NCBI GenBank assembly: GCA_022510905.1 | Contig: JAFLSN010000011.1 | Span: forward strand, 1 to 64,000 | Direction: 5' to 3' | Length of the DNA stretch: 64,000 nucleotides | Source of the DNA: Treponema sp. | Lineage (GTDB): Bacteria; Spirochaetota; Spirochaetia; Treponematales; Treponemataceae | Shown: one piece after another, positions 7,945 through 17,236 of the stretch | Position numbering within the stretch: the first letter of the stretch is position 1 | Layout: every line of letters starts with the position of its first letter | Notes under the pieces: generated by a model | The model's input: only the letters and a program-made list of their open reading frames with translations | What the model was told of the DNA's origin: nothing | Database searches by the model: none | Made by a program: the position numbers and the translations under genes

Positions 7945-10887
7945 ATGAATCTACGTTTTTTTAAGTATTGTAAGCGATGTATTTTGTTGGGTCTTGCCGC
8001 GTTTTTGGCGCTTGTTCTTTCTTGCAGCAATCTTACGAACATGCGTGTTCCAGAAAGTGTGGCCATCAAAACAAGTGCCCGTTTTCAGGCTGCAATGGGC
8101 AACGCGCGCTATGATATTTCGGGTACGCTTGGAGCTTCTAATATTCTTGAAAAGATGCAGAATTCTCTTGGAGCCAGCGCGACACTGTATGATTACGCCC
8201 CTCCTTCAAAAGGCGACACCCTTTCGTACCTGATCCGCTATCCAGTGTACACCATTCCGATTGATGTGGGAGAATATCTCAAAAATCTGAATTTTGACAT
8301 GGCGCTCAATTCTGAAGACGGCATGACTTCTTCCTCGGATTTTACCATTCCGTCTATGAATCAAGACATAAACCAAAAGATTGATTTGGGCGACCTTGAC
8401 AAGGCTCTAAAAGACAGTATGAGCTTTGGTTCCATCACATGGAGCAATGTTCCAGAACCTGGTGGTTCTACTGCAACGAGTTTTAATGGTAATGGATTGG
8501 GAAATAATACAATCACCGTTCAAAATGAAGCTGCCGAATCTATTACGTTTGCACAAGATTCATGCTATGAAATAACTGTTTCTACTAATGATAAAACGTT
8601 TGGAGACAACTACCAGTTTGTTTTGACAGCCACGCTGCACGATAATGAAAGAAATACAACGACTTCGGTTTCGGGCGATGTTACCAGGGGCGGAACGATT
8701 TATCTTGGTCTTACCACTGTCAGCGATGATGTGGCAATTAGTTTTGGTGGAAAAGTATCTGGCGGCAATAGTGACAACACACACACCTATACCATCAGCC
8801 TCGCATTGGGAAGCAGTTCAAAGATTGAAAGTGTGCAAAAAATAAAAAAATCATCCAAAGAGTTGGGTGTCGGTTCGTTCAAAATTGCGCAGACTGTTTC
8901 GCTTTCAGAGACCGCTGGCTCGTTCGATTCTGCGGTGATTGGCAAGGGCAGCGTAACTTTGGCTTCCAAGATTCCAAGCGGCTGGTCTGACGTTCAGTGC
9001 AAGGCAAAGAATTTTAAACTGACTGGTTTTGGTGCCAATGGCAAGGAGTCCGCCAATTTTATCACCAATGATTCTGCTGGCAGCTTGCTTAATGCCACGC
9101 TTGATTTGACTGACAAAATAATCAAATCGGGAGTTGACTTGAAAATTGAAGGTGAGCTTGAAATGGAAGTGAAAAAAGCTTCCATTGAGATTTCAAACAC
9201 GCCCAACGTTCAAGGTCAATGTAATATTGGAATGCTAAAAGAAGTCAATATCGATTTTAACACACCAAAATACAGTGCCATTACACGCTCGTATAGAATG
9301 GGCGAAGGCACAGGACATGAGCAGGAACTGCCAGAGACGCTTGTTACCTACGTGCGTGAGCTTAAATTTGAAAAAGAGGCGGGAGGCAAAAAGTACAGCG
9401 GCCTTGGAATTTCGTGCAAGGTTGTGAATACCCTTCCTGCGGGCAATGAGGTTCCCATAAAAATCAGCGCGTTTAAGCAGTTTGCAGGTAATGGTGGCGA
9501 GTATATGAATGTTAATGGTAAGCTTCCTGTTACTGATGAAAAAGGCAAGGTTACCAGCTTTACAAATTATGCCACCATCAAGTTTCCTGAGCATCAAGAC
9601 GGCAAGAAATACTACATGGATTTTACCTTTGATCTTTTTGGCGATGCTGACATGGTAACATTAAAAAGTCTTGAGCCGGGCAAATCGTACAAGTTCAGTA
9701 TTACCGATGTTCAGTTTGTGTATGACTGGACGCAAGTTAAAATAAATCTTGGTGTGCTTGGTGATGGCGAAAGAATTTCAGATACACAAGATTTGTCTGA
9801 ATTCAACATCCAGAAGCTTTTGGGCTACGACAAAGAAGATGATTCAAGCTCGCTGTTCTTGACCGGCGAGGATTTGGACAAAATCAAAATCACAGAACTG
9901 CCTGTGTTCTTTTATGCGCAGGAGCCTTCTGCCGCCAACGGTTCGAGCGTCAAAAACCTGCTAGATGGTGTGCGCTTTGCCGGAAAAATGTATATCAAAA
10001 ATGGCGATGAAAAGCCCCACCACCTTCTTGGCCGCGATGATTCCGATGAAGATCTGAGCTTTATACCGCCTGTGCCGTGGCCTTCCGATTCTGGCATTCA
10101 GGTGTCAAGCAGCACTGCGCCTAATTTGGTAAGGTGTCTCAATAAAGACGATAAAAGCAGATACAGTTTTTACACGGACTTGGCAGATTTTGTTACTACT
10201 TCATCTGACACTGAAAGCGATACGGCACTCGTTTATGACATTGGCATTTCCGGTGGCAAAGAGACAACATTGTCTCGCGCTGATGTTGAAAGCCTGAAAT
10301 CGTCTTCTGACGAAGAAACCAGCAATGTGCTCAGCATAAGCATTGACATGGCGGCGGTGCTGACTTTTGACATAACGCTCACCGATGCTATCACCATGAA
10401 CATCATGGAGATTTTTAAGGATGATTGGAACGAAGACAAAGATGACGATTTGCTTAACCGCAAAAATGCTTCAAGCCTTGAAGATTACATAAAATACAGC
10501 GATGCCATCAAATATATCTGCATCAACTATGAATTGCATAACAATCTTATTCCCGACGCTCCGGTGGCGCTTTCTATTTCAGCACATGGAAAAACAACGG
10601 AAGGCAGCGAGGTAGATATTTTTAATGAAAAACAGCTGACGTTTGCAAACGGTTCAAACGAACTTTTGTTTACCCGGGATGAAATCAAAAAAGTTATGAC
10701 ATCATATCCGTTCCATCCGGATATTTATTTGACGCTTGGCAAAAAACAGACAGAAACATCGATAAGGCTTTCACGCAATGGAATTTCAAATGCGTCTAGC
10801 TCAAAGGTGGATTCTATGGCGGCGGCAATTAGCATTGCGGTGCAAATGGACGGCAATCATCCTATCACGGTGTGGGGTGGCAACTGA
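7945..10887 (+). CDS. Large (980-residue) lipoprotein, unknown function
   Basis: The N-terminus has charged residues, a hydrophobic core (ILLGLAAFLALVL) and a spirochaete-like lipobox ending LSCSN near residue 28, so the mature protein should be lipidated. The rest is predominantly predicted beta structure with many Ser/Thr/Asp-rich stretches and acidic loops, and no catalytic motif that I recognise. The middle part contains repeated beta motifs with similar endings (for example ITVQNEAAESITFAQDSCYE and the stretch around 180-280). It overlaps the next gene by one base (TGATG), so the two are translationally coupled; the partner looks like an outer-membrane barrel, which suggests that this lipoprotein is a surface or periplasmic component of the same assembly. 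Function unknown. Confidence 0.8.
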   Translation: MNLRFFKYCKRCILLGLAAFLALVLSCSNLTNMRVPESVAIKTSARFQAAMGNARYDISGTLGASNILEKMQNSLGASATLYDYAPPSKGDTLSYLIRYPVYTIPIDVGEYLKNLNFDMALNSEDGMTSSSDFTIPSMNQDINQKIDLGDLDKALKDSMSFGSITWSNVPEPGGSTATSFNGNGLGNNTITVQNEAAESITFAQDSCYEITVSTNDKTFGDNYQFVLTATLHDNERNTTTSVSGDVTRGGTIYLGLTTVSDDVAISFGGKVSGGNSDNTHTYTISLALGSSSKIESVQKIKKSSKELGVGSFKIAQTVSLSETAGSFDSAVIGKGSVTLASKIPSGWSDVQCKAKNFKLTGFGANGKESANFITNDSAGSLLNATLDLTDKIIKSGVDLKIEGELEMEVKKASIEISNTPNVQGQCNIGMLKEVNIDFNTPKYSAITRSYRMGEGTGHEQELPETLVTYVRELKFEKEAGGKKYSGLGISCKVVNTLPAGNEVPIKISAFKQFAGNGGEYMNVNGKLPVTDEKGKVTSFTNYATIKFPEHQDGKKYYMDFTFDLFGDADMVTLKSLEPGKSYKFSITDVQFVYDWTQVKINLGVLGDGERISDTQDLSEFNIQKLLGYDKEDDSSSLFLTGEDLDKIKITELPVFFYAQEPSAANGSSVKNLLDGVRFAGKMYIKNGDEKPHHLLGRDDSDEDLSFIPPVPWPSDSGIQVSSSTAPNLVRCLNKDDKSRYSFYTDLADFVTTSSDTESDTALVYDIGISGGKETTLSRADVESLKSSSDEETSNVLSISIDMAAVLTFDITLTDAITMNIMEIFKDDWNEDKDDDLLNRKNASSLEDYIKYSDAIKYICINYELHNNLIPDAPVALSISAHGKTTEGSEVDIFNEKQLTFANGSNELLFTRDEIKKVMTSYPFHPDIYLTLGKKQTETSIRLSRNGISNASSSKVDSMAAAISIAVQMDGNHPITVWGGN

Positions 10888-12161
10888 TGAAAAAGATTCT
10901 TTCTCTTTTGTTTGCGTCATGCCTGGTGGTATGTGCCAGTGCAGAACTTTATACGCCGAGCCGTGTGTTTGAAATCGGTTTTGATGTCGGCTTTGGAGCT
11001 GACCAAAACCTGATGCCTGTTCCCGATTTGATGAAAAAAGAACTTGTCCTTGATCTTTCGGAAATCAATGACAATCTTGACAGTAACGGTTTTGTTTTTG
11101 ACCTGTTCCTTTCCACCAGATTTTTTATGAACCTGCATCTTGAAAATCGTGTGGACGTGGGACTTGTAACGGAATTGGAATTTGTTGGTTCATTTGGACT
11201 TGGCAAAGCGCTGTTCAAGTTTCTTGGAGAGGGCAATGAATTTGGCGAAAGCATAGACACGTCAATCAATGCCTATACGGAAGTGTTTTTGAGCGCCAGC
11301 GTTCCAGTAAAATTCAAAGTCAGAAATATCGGCATCAAAGTAACACCATCGTATTTTATTCCGATTTTGTATGTACCCCAGCCGGATGCGACATTTTCCG
11401 CTGTATCATATAACGATGGCTCCATGCACACTGAAGTAAAAGCCGATTTTTCAATGTATTCCGTTTATGATTTGAGCACCGTGTTTACAAGCGATTTTGG
11501 CTTGCAGGATGATTTTTCGTTTGATTCATCGCTTATAACAGAAATGCTTTCGAGCGGTGGTGTAGACCTAGATCTGGAGGCTGAATATCCATTCTTTTCT
11601 TGGCTTGATGCGGGCGCTTACATGCATTTGCCTATTGTTCCGGGACGCCTTAAATACAAGGGTGAAGGGGGCTTCTCCTGGTCTGCCACTGTGAATCCGC
11701 TGCTCGATTTTTTGTTGAGCGATGATGACGACGCTTCTGCCACGACCATGGACGACCCTGAATTCAGAGACGGAAAATTTACCACGCTGGATTCTGCCTA
11801 CAGCGTGAATCGCCCGTTCCGTTTGGGAGTGCAGGCTGCGCTCCGCCCGTTCGGAAACTGGTTCACATTCAGGCCTCTGTTTGGTTTTGCCGCCAGAAAT
11901 CCATTTGGCAAGGATTTTAAAGCCAAAGACAGCATGTTTGTGGAATATTGTTTTGCGGCTGATTTGCGCTTTTTGTATGTGTTCAATTTCAGCTTTGCCA
12001 CGGAATACCGCAACAAGGTATTTGGTCAGTCTGTTGGAATTGCCCTCAACTTTCGTGTGATGGAATTGGTTACGCGCATTTCTTTTACATCCGCCGATTT
12101 CTTAAAAAGCTGGCAGGGAAGCGGCGTAAAAGCCGTGGTCGGTCTGCGCTTTGGCTGGTAA
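10887..12161 (+). CDS. Outer-membrane beta-barrel-like protein, unknown function
   Basis: A 424-residue protein starting at the ATG that overlaps the previous stop (TGATG at 10885-10889). A signal peptide (MKKILSLLFASCLVVCASA) precedes alternating hydrophobic/polar strands with many aromatic residues, and the protein ends in strand-like GVKAVVGLRFGW, an aromatic C-terminus typical of barrels inserted by the BAM machinery. Motifs such as FGNWFTFRPLFGFAARNPFG and FATEYRNKVFGQSVG look like membrane strands with tight turns. Tight coupling to the upstream lipoprotein gene implies a joint role in the outer membrane. I do not recognise a named family; similar treponemal proteins are annotated only as hypothetical. 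Confidence 0.8.
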   Translation: MKKILSLLFASCLVVCASAELYTPSRVFEIGFDVGFGADQNLMPVPDLMKKELVLDLSEINDNLDSNGFVFDLFLSTRFFMNLHLENRVDVGLVTELEFVGSFGLGKALFKFLGEGNEFGESIDTSINAYTEVFLSASVPVKFKVRNIGIKVTPSYFIPILYVPQPDATFSAVSYNDGSMHTEVKADFSMYSVYDLSTVFTSDFGLQDDFSFDSSLITEMLSSGGVDLDLEAEYPFFSWLDAGAYMHLPIVPGRLKYKGEGGFSWSATVNPLLDFLLSDDDDASATTMDDPEFRDGKFTTLDSAYSVNRPFRLGVQAALRPFGNWFTFRPLFGFAARNPFGKDFKAKDSMFVEYCFAADLRFLYVFNFSFATEYRNKVFGQSVGIALNFRVMELVTRISFTSADFLKSWQGSGVKAVVGLRFGW

Positions 12162-12258
12162 CGCTGTATTGCGTCACACATCTCAATAACTTGGACTTGT
12201 TTTGTCTTGCTGCCCAGGCTGATGCATTTTGTCTGCACAACAATTGTTTTATGCGGCA

Positions 12259-13656
12259 TTATTCCAGAATAGTGATTTCAACCCGGCGGTTTTGTGCGCG
12301 GCCTTCTTCGGTGTCGTTTGAGGCGATTGGTTTTGTGCCGCCCCAGCCGCGGCACAGAAAGGCGTTTTTGTTTATGCCTCGGTTTTCCAGTTCTTGTGCA
12401 ATGCGGTGCGCCCGTTTTTGAGAAAGCGGTTGCTCTTCTGAAATGTCACCTATGCGTGCCGTGTGTCCTTCAATCAAAAACTGAGACTGCGGTGCCAATG
12501 CAAGTACAGCAGCAATTTCGTCAAGGCGTTTGTATTCTTCAGGAAGAATTTCATCGCTGTTGGGTTTAAAACGAATGTCGCGCAGACTTAGCCGCAGCCC
12601 TGCCGGAGTTTGTTCTACTACCATGTTGTTTTTTTGGGCGGTGGTAGCAAGTTTGGTGCTGTCCGCGTTTTGAACGGCAGACGAATTCTTTTTTGTTTTG
12701 CCGGAATTCGCAGATTCCGCAGAACCTGAAATTTTTGCTGAACCTTTGCCTTCCACGTTCTGCCTTGGACTGGAATTGCCTGCCGCGACATTAACAGAAG
12801 CAATGCGCTTCAGCGCAGGAAGCAGCTTGTCATGTTCTACAGCGGGTGGAAATTCCGTGAACATCGTGATTGTGCCTTTAAAATTCAGCTCTGTGTTGTC
12901 AGTGTAAAAAAAGGTTTCGTCAACTTGGTCGCTCACCAGAATTGCTTCTCCAGTTTTTTGCAGCACCAAGATGTTTGCCTTGTGGCCGCCAAGCGCTTTT
13001 GTTAGCGTAGCATCACCGTTGGGGTCTCGGTTGTTTGCGTTGTAATTTGTCTGCCAAATGGCTTTGATTCTGTAAACTGGCTGATTATTGTAATATTCGG
13101 CGCCTTCAAATGTGTAAAGCACCAGCATTGGTATGCGCGTAACCGTTCCCTTGTTAAGCGGGTCAACAGCACGTTCGGCCTTTGCTTTCCATGAATCGCC
13201 AGATTTGACTTTTTCCGTGGTAAACGCTGGAAAGCTTCGGAACGATGGGTAGCCGTTGTCTTGATACATGGTCAGCTTTCCGTCGGTTGAAATATGAAAT
13301 AGCGCCGGAATTGTATCATGAATGCCGGTGGCGGTGTTTACATTGTTTCTCTGTGTTTTTTCCATTACATAAAAACTGCCGTCATACCATTGGCCGTTCT
13401 TGAGCGGATTTCCTTCTTGGGTAAAACGAATTTCCGGCGCATTTGCAGGACTTATAAATGAACGTAATTCACGGCTGGTGAGCCCCGCGTATTTTCCGTT
13501 TACATAGCGACGCAAATCTGTGCGTTCCACCAATGAATAGCCACCGTTGCCACAGTATGCAAGCGAAACCGGTTGCGCGATGTTTTCTTGTCCGCACACC
13601 AATTCCGAAGAGAACATGCATATCATGCCAATTAAAAAAAATCGCAGAGCTCCCAT
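12259..13656 (-). CDS. OmpA-family protein with C-terminal peptidoglycan-binding domain
   Basis: I choose the ATG at 13656 (MGALRFFLIGMICMFSSEL), which begins a signal peptide, over an upstream ATG at 13677. The first ~300 residues are a beta-rich domain with no recognised motif; a low-complexity Ser/Lys/Asn linker follows; the last ~110 residues are an OmpA/MotB domain with FKPNSDEILPEEYKRLDEIA, the SQKRAHRIAQEL helix and IASNDTEEGRAQNRRVEI, the Asp and Arg positions that hold diaminopimelate or ornithine of peptidoglycan. It should tether the outer envelope to the wall in the periplasm. A GATAGT -10 candidate (13663-13668) ends 6 bases before the ATG without a ribosome binding site. It is convergent with the barrel gene. 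Confidence 0.88.
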   Translation of the reverse strand: MGALRFFLIGMICMFSSELVCGQENIAQPVSLAYCGNGGYSLVERTDLRRYVNGKYAGLTSRELRSFISPANAPEIRFTQEGNPLKNGQWYDGSFYVMEKTQRNNVNTATGIHDTIPALFHISTDGKLTMYQDNGYPSFRSFPAFTTEKVKSGDSWKAKAERAVDPLNKGTVTRIPMLVLYTFEGAEYYNNQPVYRIKAIWQTNYNANNRDPNGDATLTKALGGHKANILVLQKTGEAILVSDQVDETFFYTDNTELNFKGTITMFTEFPPAVEHDKLLPALKRIASVNVAAGNSSPRQNVEGKGSAKISGSAESANSGKTKKNSSAVQNADSTKLATTAQKNNMVVEQTPAGLRLSLRDIRFKPNSDEILPEEYKRLDEIAAVLALAPQSQFLIEGHTARIGDISEEQPLSQKRAHRIAQELENRGINKNAFLCRGWGGTKPIASNDTEEGRAQNRRVEITILE

Positions 13657-13766
13657 AGTCTTACTATCGGCATGCAAAATTGAAAGTTAATGGAAAAGCC
13701 AATCACTGTGCTTTGTCAAACTTTTTTAATTTATGGATGAATGTCAGCACAATGCGTTTGGGAATT

Positions 13767-13830
13767 TATTCATGCGGAAATGATACATACCGCGTTTTTA
13801 CTTATAGCAAGACTTCAAGCCTTGGGCGCG
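13767..13830 (+). repeat. Dispersed intergenic element, left module
   Basis: TATTCATGCGGAAATGATAC, ATACCGCG and then GACTTCAAGCCTTGGG correspond to the left module and the internal AGCCTTG segment of the long form. The right terminus is absent. It occupies the gap between the OmpA gene start and the 3' end of the rsm22-like gene. Confidence 0.65.
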
Positions 13831-13846
13831 GAGATTCAGTTTTTTG

Positions 13847-15301
13847 TTATTCTGAAATTGAGTGGTTCCGTATGTCGATTAGCGTGGCGCCTGATTTTGC
13901 GTCAATCGAAGTGGTGCTAGGCACATCGGTAATGGTAATCCGCTGTCCAGAAGCAAGATGAAAATCTGTTACAAGAAGCAAAAGTCCTCTGCCGGAACAT
14001 GCATAATATCCCCTCCTGTTTCCGGGAAGCCTAATGACATCGCTTGCGATTCGTGCGGTAAGTGAGGTATCGGGGTGCGCTATGTCTTGATGTGCGCGCC
14101 ATGATGTTTGTACATGCCCTCTTTGTGTATGTGATGGCGCAGGGCTTTCCGTAGATTCATTGTGCGGAATATCGTTGTAACTTGGTTTTCCAGGCAAAAG
14201 TAATTGCTGCTGTGTGCCGTTAGGTGCGTAGTCAGGAACGGCTTTATTTTTTTCTAAGGCAACAAATGAAAGCACGGCCCTCTCTTTTCCCAGGTGTGCG
14301 CTTTCTGAAAGCTGCTTGAGTTTTTTTGGTGCGTCATCAGTGGTGAATACGTAATTGCACCATTTGCCTCCTCTTTTTCCGTCCATTGGACACTGTTCTG
14401 CGTGTGGACATGGTGAGCACGGAATAAATCCTTTTCGCAAAAAAGCATCGCGCAGCAACGAAACAAGTCTTGCGCCTTTTGGGACTCCGGGTTCCACTAC
14501 CAGAACACGTGTTGCTGGGCTGGTACCGTCAAGATGTGCGAGCATGGATGAACAGTATTTTTTTGCCAAAAAATCAGGCGGCTGGTATAGAATATCTTCA
14601 AGCTCGTTGAATATATTTGCAGCGGTAATAAACGAAGCCTTTTTTTTCAGCGTAGTTCCTAGGTTTCCTTTTACACGAACGATAGTCCATGGTGTGGCGT
14701 GCAGGGCTGCCGCAACAGTTAAAAAAATATTTTCGCCCATGGAAAGCGCCTGTGCTGAAATGTCGAGGCAGTACCATGTGAGTTTTTTTGCTCTTAATGA
14801 AGGACATGCAATAAACATCGCGAGCGGAACAGTAAGTGGGCCGCTTCCTATGTCAAGGCACACTGCGTTTGTGTCAATATCAAAAAATGATGCGGGAAGA
14901 TTTGCAAACAGCCGTGTTAGCCGCACCAGATTCCACCAGAGATAATAGTGCACGTATGCGCTCAGAGTTGTAGTCTGATTCATGTATCCTTTTCGGCGTT
15001 CTGCTCGTTCATCTGTGAGCAGATGGCTTAGCTCCCGGATGTGTGCCAGCAATTGCACTTGCTGCCGGGATGTAAGTGGATAGTTTGAGGCAATCACTTG
15101 GTCAAAATGTTCAAGCAGCTGTTTTTCAGCATCTCCTGGCAAATGGAAATCGAACAATGCATCGTTGTACTGAACGGTGTGTCCATGTTTGCTGGCTGCT
15201 GCATTCTTTTTATAGCTCACAATGTTGGGGGTGGTGTGCTTGCTGAGAGCGTTGCCGCTCTTTGTTTGGTGCTTGGACGCTGGGTTACGAGGAGGCTTCA
15301 T
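13847..15301 (-). CDS. Rsm22-family (METTL17-like) ribosomal methyltransferase-like protein
   Basis: A 484-residue protein. The ATG at 15301 is preceded by AAAGGA and overlaps the end of the merR-like gene by 17 bases. The centre is a Rossmann methyltransferase fold (VCLDIGSGPLTVPLAMF, then LTWYCLDISAQALSMGENIF, ITAANIFNELEDI and RVLVVEPGVPKGARLV), followed by a Cys cluster SPCPHAEQCPMDGK ... GGKWCNYVF, the hallmark of the Rsm22/METTL17 family, in which these cysteines bind an iron-sulfur cluster in mitochondrial members. The C-terminus has a small beta domain (LPGNRRGYYACSGRG). The family is linked to small-subunit ribosome assembly; activity as a methyltransferase is uncertain. It shares an operon with the ribosome-assembly GTPase der, which fits. 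N-terminal ~70 residues are basic and low complexity. Confidence 0.85.
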   Translation of the reverse strand: MKPPRNPASKHQTKSGNALSKHTTPNIVSYKKNAAASKHGHTVQYNDALFDFHLPGDAEKQLLEHFDQVIASNYPLTSRQQVQLLAHIRELSHLLTDERAERRKGYMNQTTTLSAYVHYYLWWNLVRLTRLFANLPASFFDIDTNAVCLDIGSGPLTVPLAMFIACPSLRAKKLTWYCLDISAQALSMGENIFLTVAAALHATPWTIVRVKGNLGTTLKKKASFITAANIFNELEDILYQPPDFLAKKYCSSMLAHLDGTSPATRVLVVEPGVPKGARLVSLLRDAFLRKGFIPCSPCPHAEQCPMDGKRGGKWCNYVFTTDDAPKKLKQLSESAHLGKERAVLSFVALEKNKAVPDYAPNGTQQQLLLPGKPSYNDIPHNESTESPAPSHTQRGHVQTSWRAHQDIAHPDTSLTARIASDVIRLPGNRRGYYACSGRGLLLLVTDFHLASGQRITITDVPSTTSIDAKSGATLIDIRNHSISE

Positions 15302-15656
15302 CGGCTGTGTCCTTTTTGGCTGAATGCTGTGTTTGCCGGGTACGTTTTTTGAGCATAAGATACAGGCTTCCCAATTCCGCACGAATTTCGTGGATGGCTT
15401 GCAGCGCATTTGCATTTGAGTCAGCCAGCGCTGTTTCTTGAATGATTTGCGAACGGGCACCGTCTATTGTGTAGCGTTTTGTGTAAATCAAAAATTTGAG
15501 GCGTCGTATTATGTCAATTTCACGCTGAGTATAAATTCGCCTTCCACTTATATCTTTTTGCGGTGCAAAGCATGGAATCACTTCTTCCCAATAGCGGAGC
15601 ACATAAGGTTTTATTCCTGTGAGCTGTTCAACTTCGCCAATGGAATACTGGGCCAT
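15285..15656 (-). CDS. MerR-family transcriptional regulator
   Basis: A 123-residue protein starting at the ATG that overlaps the der stop codon (TAATG). The N-terminal winged helix-turn-helix MAQYSIGEVEQLTGIKPYVL followed by RYWEEVIPCFAP and GRRIYTQREIDIIRRLKFL is a standard MerR DNA-binding domain (residues 1-75). The short C-terminus has a coiled-coil-like segment and a basic tail, but no obvious metal- or drug-binding residues, so the effector cannot be inferred. Its place inside a ptsI-der-rsm22 operon suggests autoregulation or a housekeeping role. It resembles the small MerR-like proteins of spirochaetes with no known ligand. Confidence 0.85.
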   Translation of the reverse strand: MAQYSIGEVEQLTGIKPYVLRYWEEVIPCFAPQKDISGRRIYTQREIDIIRRLKFLIYTKRYTIDGARSQIIQETALADSNANALQAIHEIRAELGSLYLMLKKRTRQTQHSAKKDTADEASS

Positions 15657-17221
15657 TAGTCCTGCTCCCTGTCCTGCCACTTTTTCCGGCTTGCTTTCAT
15701 TTCAATCTGAACCGGAATCTGGTCAAAGCCCAAATCCTCGCGTATGCGGTTTTTGAGGTAAGTAACATAGCTGGGCGGCACGTTGTCGGGACGGGTCGCA
15801 AAAATCAAAAAGTTCACGGGATTAACGCTGGTCTGGGTTATGTAACGGACTTTAAAGTGAATGGCTTTTGTTGCAGGCGGAGGATATTTAAAGAGCCAGT
15901 CACGGAGCGCAAGATTCAATGCCGCGGTTTCGATTTTGCGGTTCAGCTGCTCATACAATGTGAGCGCGGTATTCATCAAATTTTTGATGCCATCTTTTTG
16001 CAGTGCGCTGATTGCCACAATCGGTGCCCAGTTCATTTGACCAAACATTGTGTGAATATATTCTTTTGTTTTTTTGAATGCTTTGTTGCTTTGGTCTTCA
16101 ACAGTATCCCATTTGTTCAGCACAAAGATAACGCCTCTTCCACGTTCAAATGCCAGCGATGTGATTTTTTTGTCCTGGTCGGAAAGCCCTTCTTTGGCAT
16201 CAATCATGATGAATGCAATGTCACATTCATCTAGCGTTTTGATGGCCCGATTCACGGAATAATATTCAACATTTTCGTTTACCCGTGACTTTCGTCTGAT
16301 TCCTGCCGTATCCAGAATCTGGATGTCGCGTCCGTTGTAATGAAAGCTTCCTTCGACTACATCCCGCGTGGTTCCAGCGTAGTCGCTCACGATGGATGCT
16401 TGCGTGTGTGTGAGCGTGTTGCTGAGCGTTGATTTTCCGGTGTTTGGTTTTCCGAGAATTGCAATTCGTATGGGGCGCTCTTCCGAACCTCCTTCTGTTA
16501 CGCGGCTAAAATTCAAGTTGTGCACAAGTGCCTTTTCCAGTTCATGTATGTTGTCGCCATGGAGCGCGGAAATGAGCAGCAGAGTTTTAAATCCGTACTG
16601 CAAATAATTGTATGCAAGGGCTTCGTTTTTGCCGCCTTCGGTTTTGTTCACGGCTACGACCAGTTTGTCGCCATAGCCACGCAGATGGTGAATAAGTTCT
16701 TCATCTTCGGCAGTGCTTTCTGTGGCATCGAGCAGGAGCAGAATCCTGTCAGCTTTTTGCAGCATTTCAACGGTTTTGGCAACAACAAGATCGTCCATTT
16801 CGCTTTCACGGGAAGTGCTGTCCCGCGTGAGCTTGTAGCCGCCAGTGTCCATGAGGTGTACGGGTTTTCCATCTAAAAAACAGGTACCTTCAACCGGGTC
16901 GCGGGTTACACCGGGAGTGGGGTCGGTGATTGCTCGATGCGTGCGTGTGAGCGCGTTGAACAAGGTTGACTTCCCCACATTTGGGCGGCCTGCAATCACA
17001 ATAAGCGGAAGATTGTAATATATTTTGTCAGGAAAAAATTTCTGCGTTTGGCTTTTCCGGTGACTGGTGATTTCATCGGTTTCAACTTCACTTGGCGGGT
17101 TATTGTGATTGTTCCCAAAAACCGGCAGCTCTTGTTCTTTGGAATCTGCAATGCTGTTTGCGTCCGGCAGATTTTTTTGAGGTTTTGGTTTTGAAAAATC
17201 GGGCTTTGTCTTTTTTTTCAT
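15656..17221 (-). CDS. der: Ribosome biogenesis GTPase Der (EngA)
   Basis: A 521-residue protein with two consecutive GTPase domains and a C-terminal KH-like domain. First G-domain: P-loop GRPNVGKST at 78-86, DPTPGVTRDPVEG, DTGG and NKTE. Second: GKPNTGKST, DYAGTTRDVVEG, DTAGIRRKSRV and NKWD. Der acts in assembly of the large ribosomal subunit. The first ~70 residues form a charged, low-complexity extension (KPDFSKPKPQKNLPD ...) not found in most homologues. It lies 15 bases after ptsI and is coupled to the merR-like gene by a one-base overlap, all reading leftwards, so the four genes 18940-13847 are probably one transcript. Confidence 0.96.
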   Translation of the reverse strand: MKKKTKPDFSKPKPQKNLPDANSIADSKEQELPVFGNNHNNPPSEVETDEITSHRKSQTQKFFPDKIYYNLPLIVIAGRPNVGKSTLFNALTRTHRAITDPTPGVTRDPVEGTCFLDGKPVHLMDTGGYKLTRDSTSRESEMDDLVVAKTVEMLQKADRILLLLDATESTAEDEELIHHLRGYGDKLVVAVNKTEGGKNEALAYNYLQYGFKTLLLISALHGDNIHELEKALVHNLNFSRVTEGGSEERPIRIAILGKPNTGKSTLSNTLTHTQASIVSDYAGTTRDVVEGSFHYNGRDIQILDTAGIRRKSRVNENVEYYSVNRAIKTLDECDIAFIMIDAKEGLSDQDKKITSLAFERGRGVIFVLNKWDTVEDQSNKAFKKTKEYIHTMFGQMNWAPIVAISALQKDGIKNLMNTALTLYEQLNRKIETAALNLALRDWLFKYPPPATKAIHFKVRYITQTSVNPVNFLIFATRPDNVPPSYVTYLKNRIREDLGFDQIPVQIEMKASRKKWQDREQD

Positions 17222-17236
17222 GGCACAGTCCTTTTG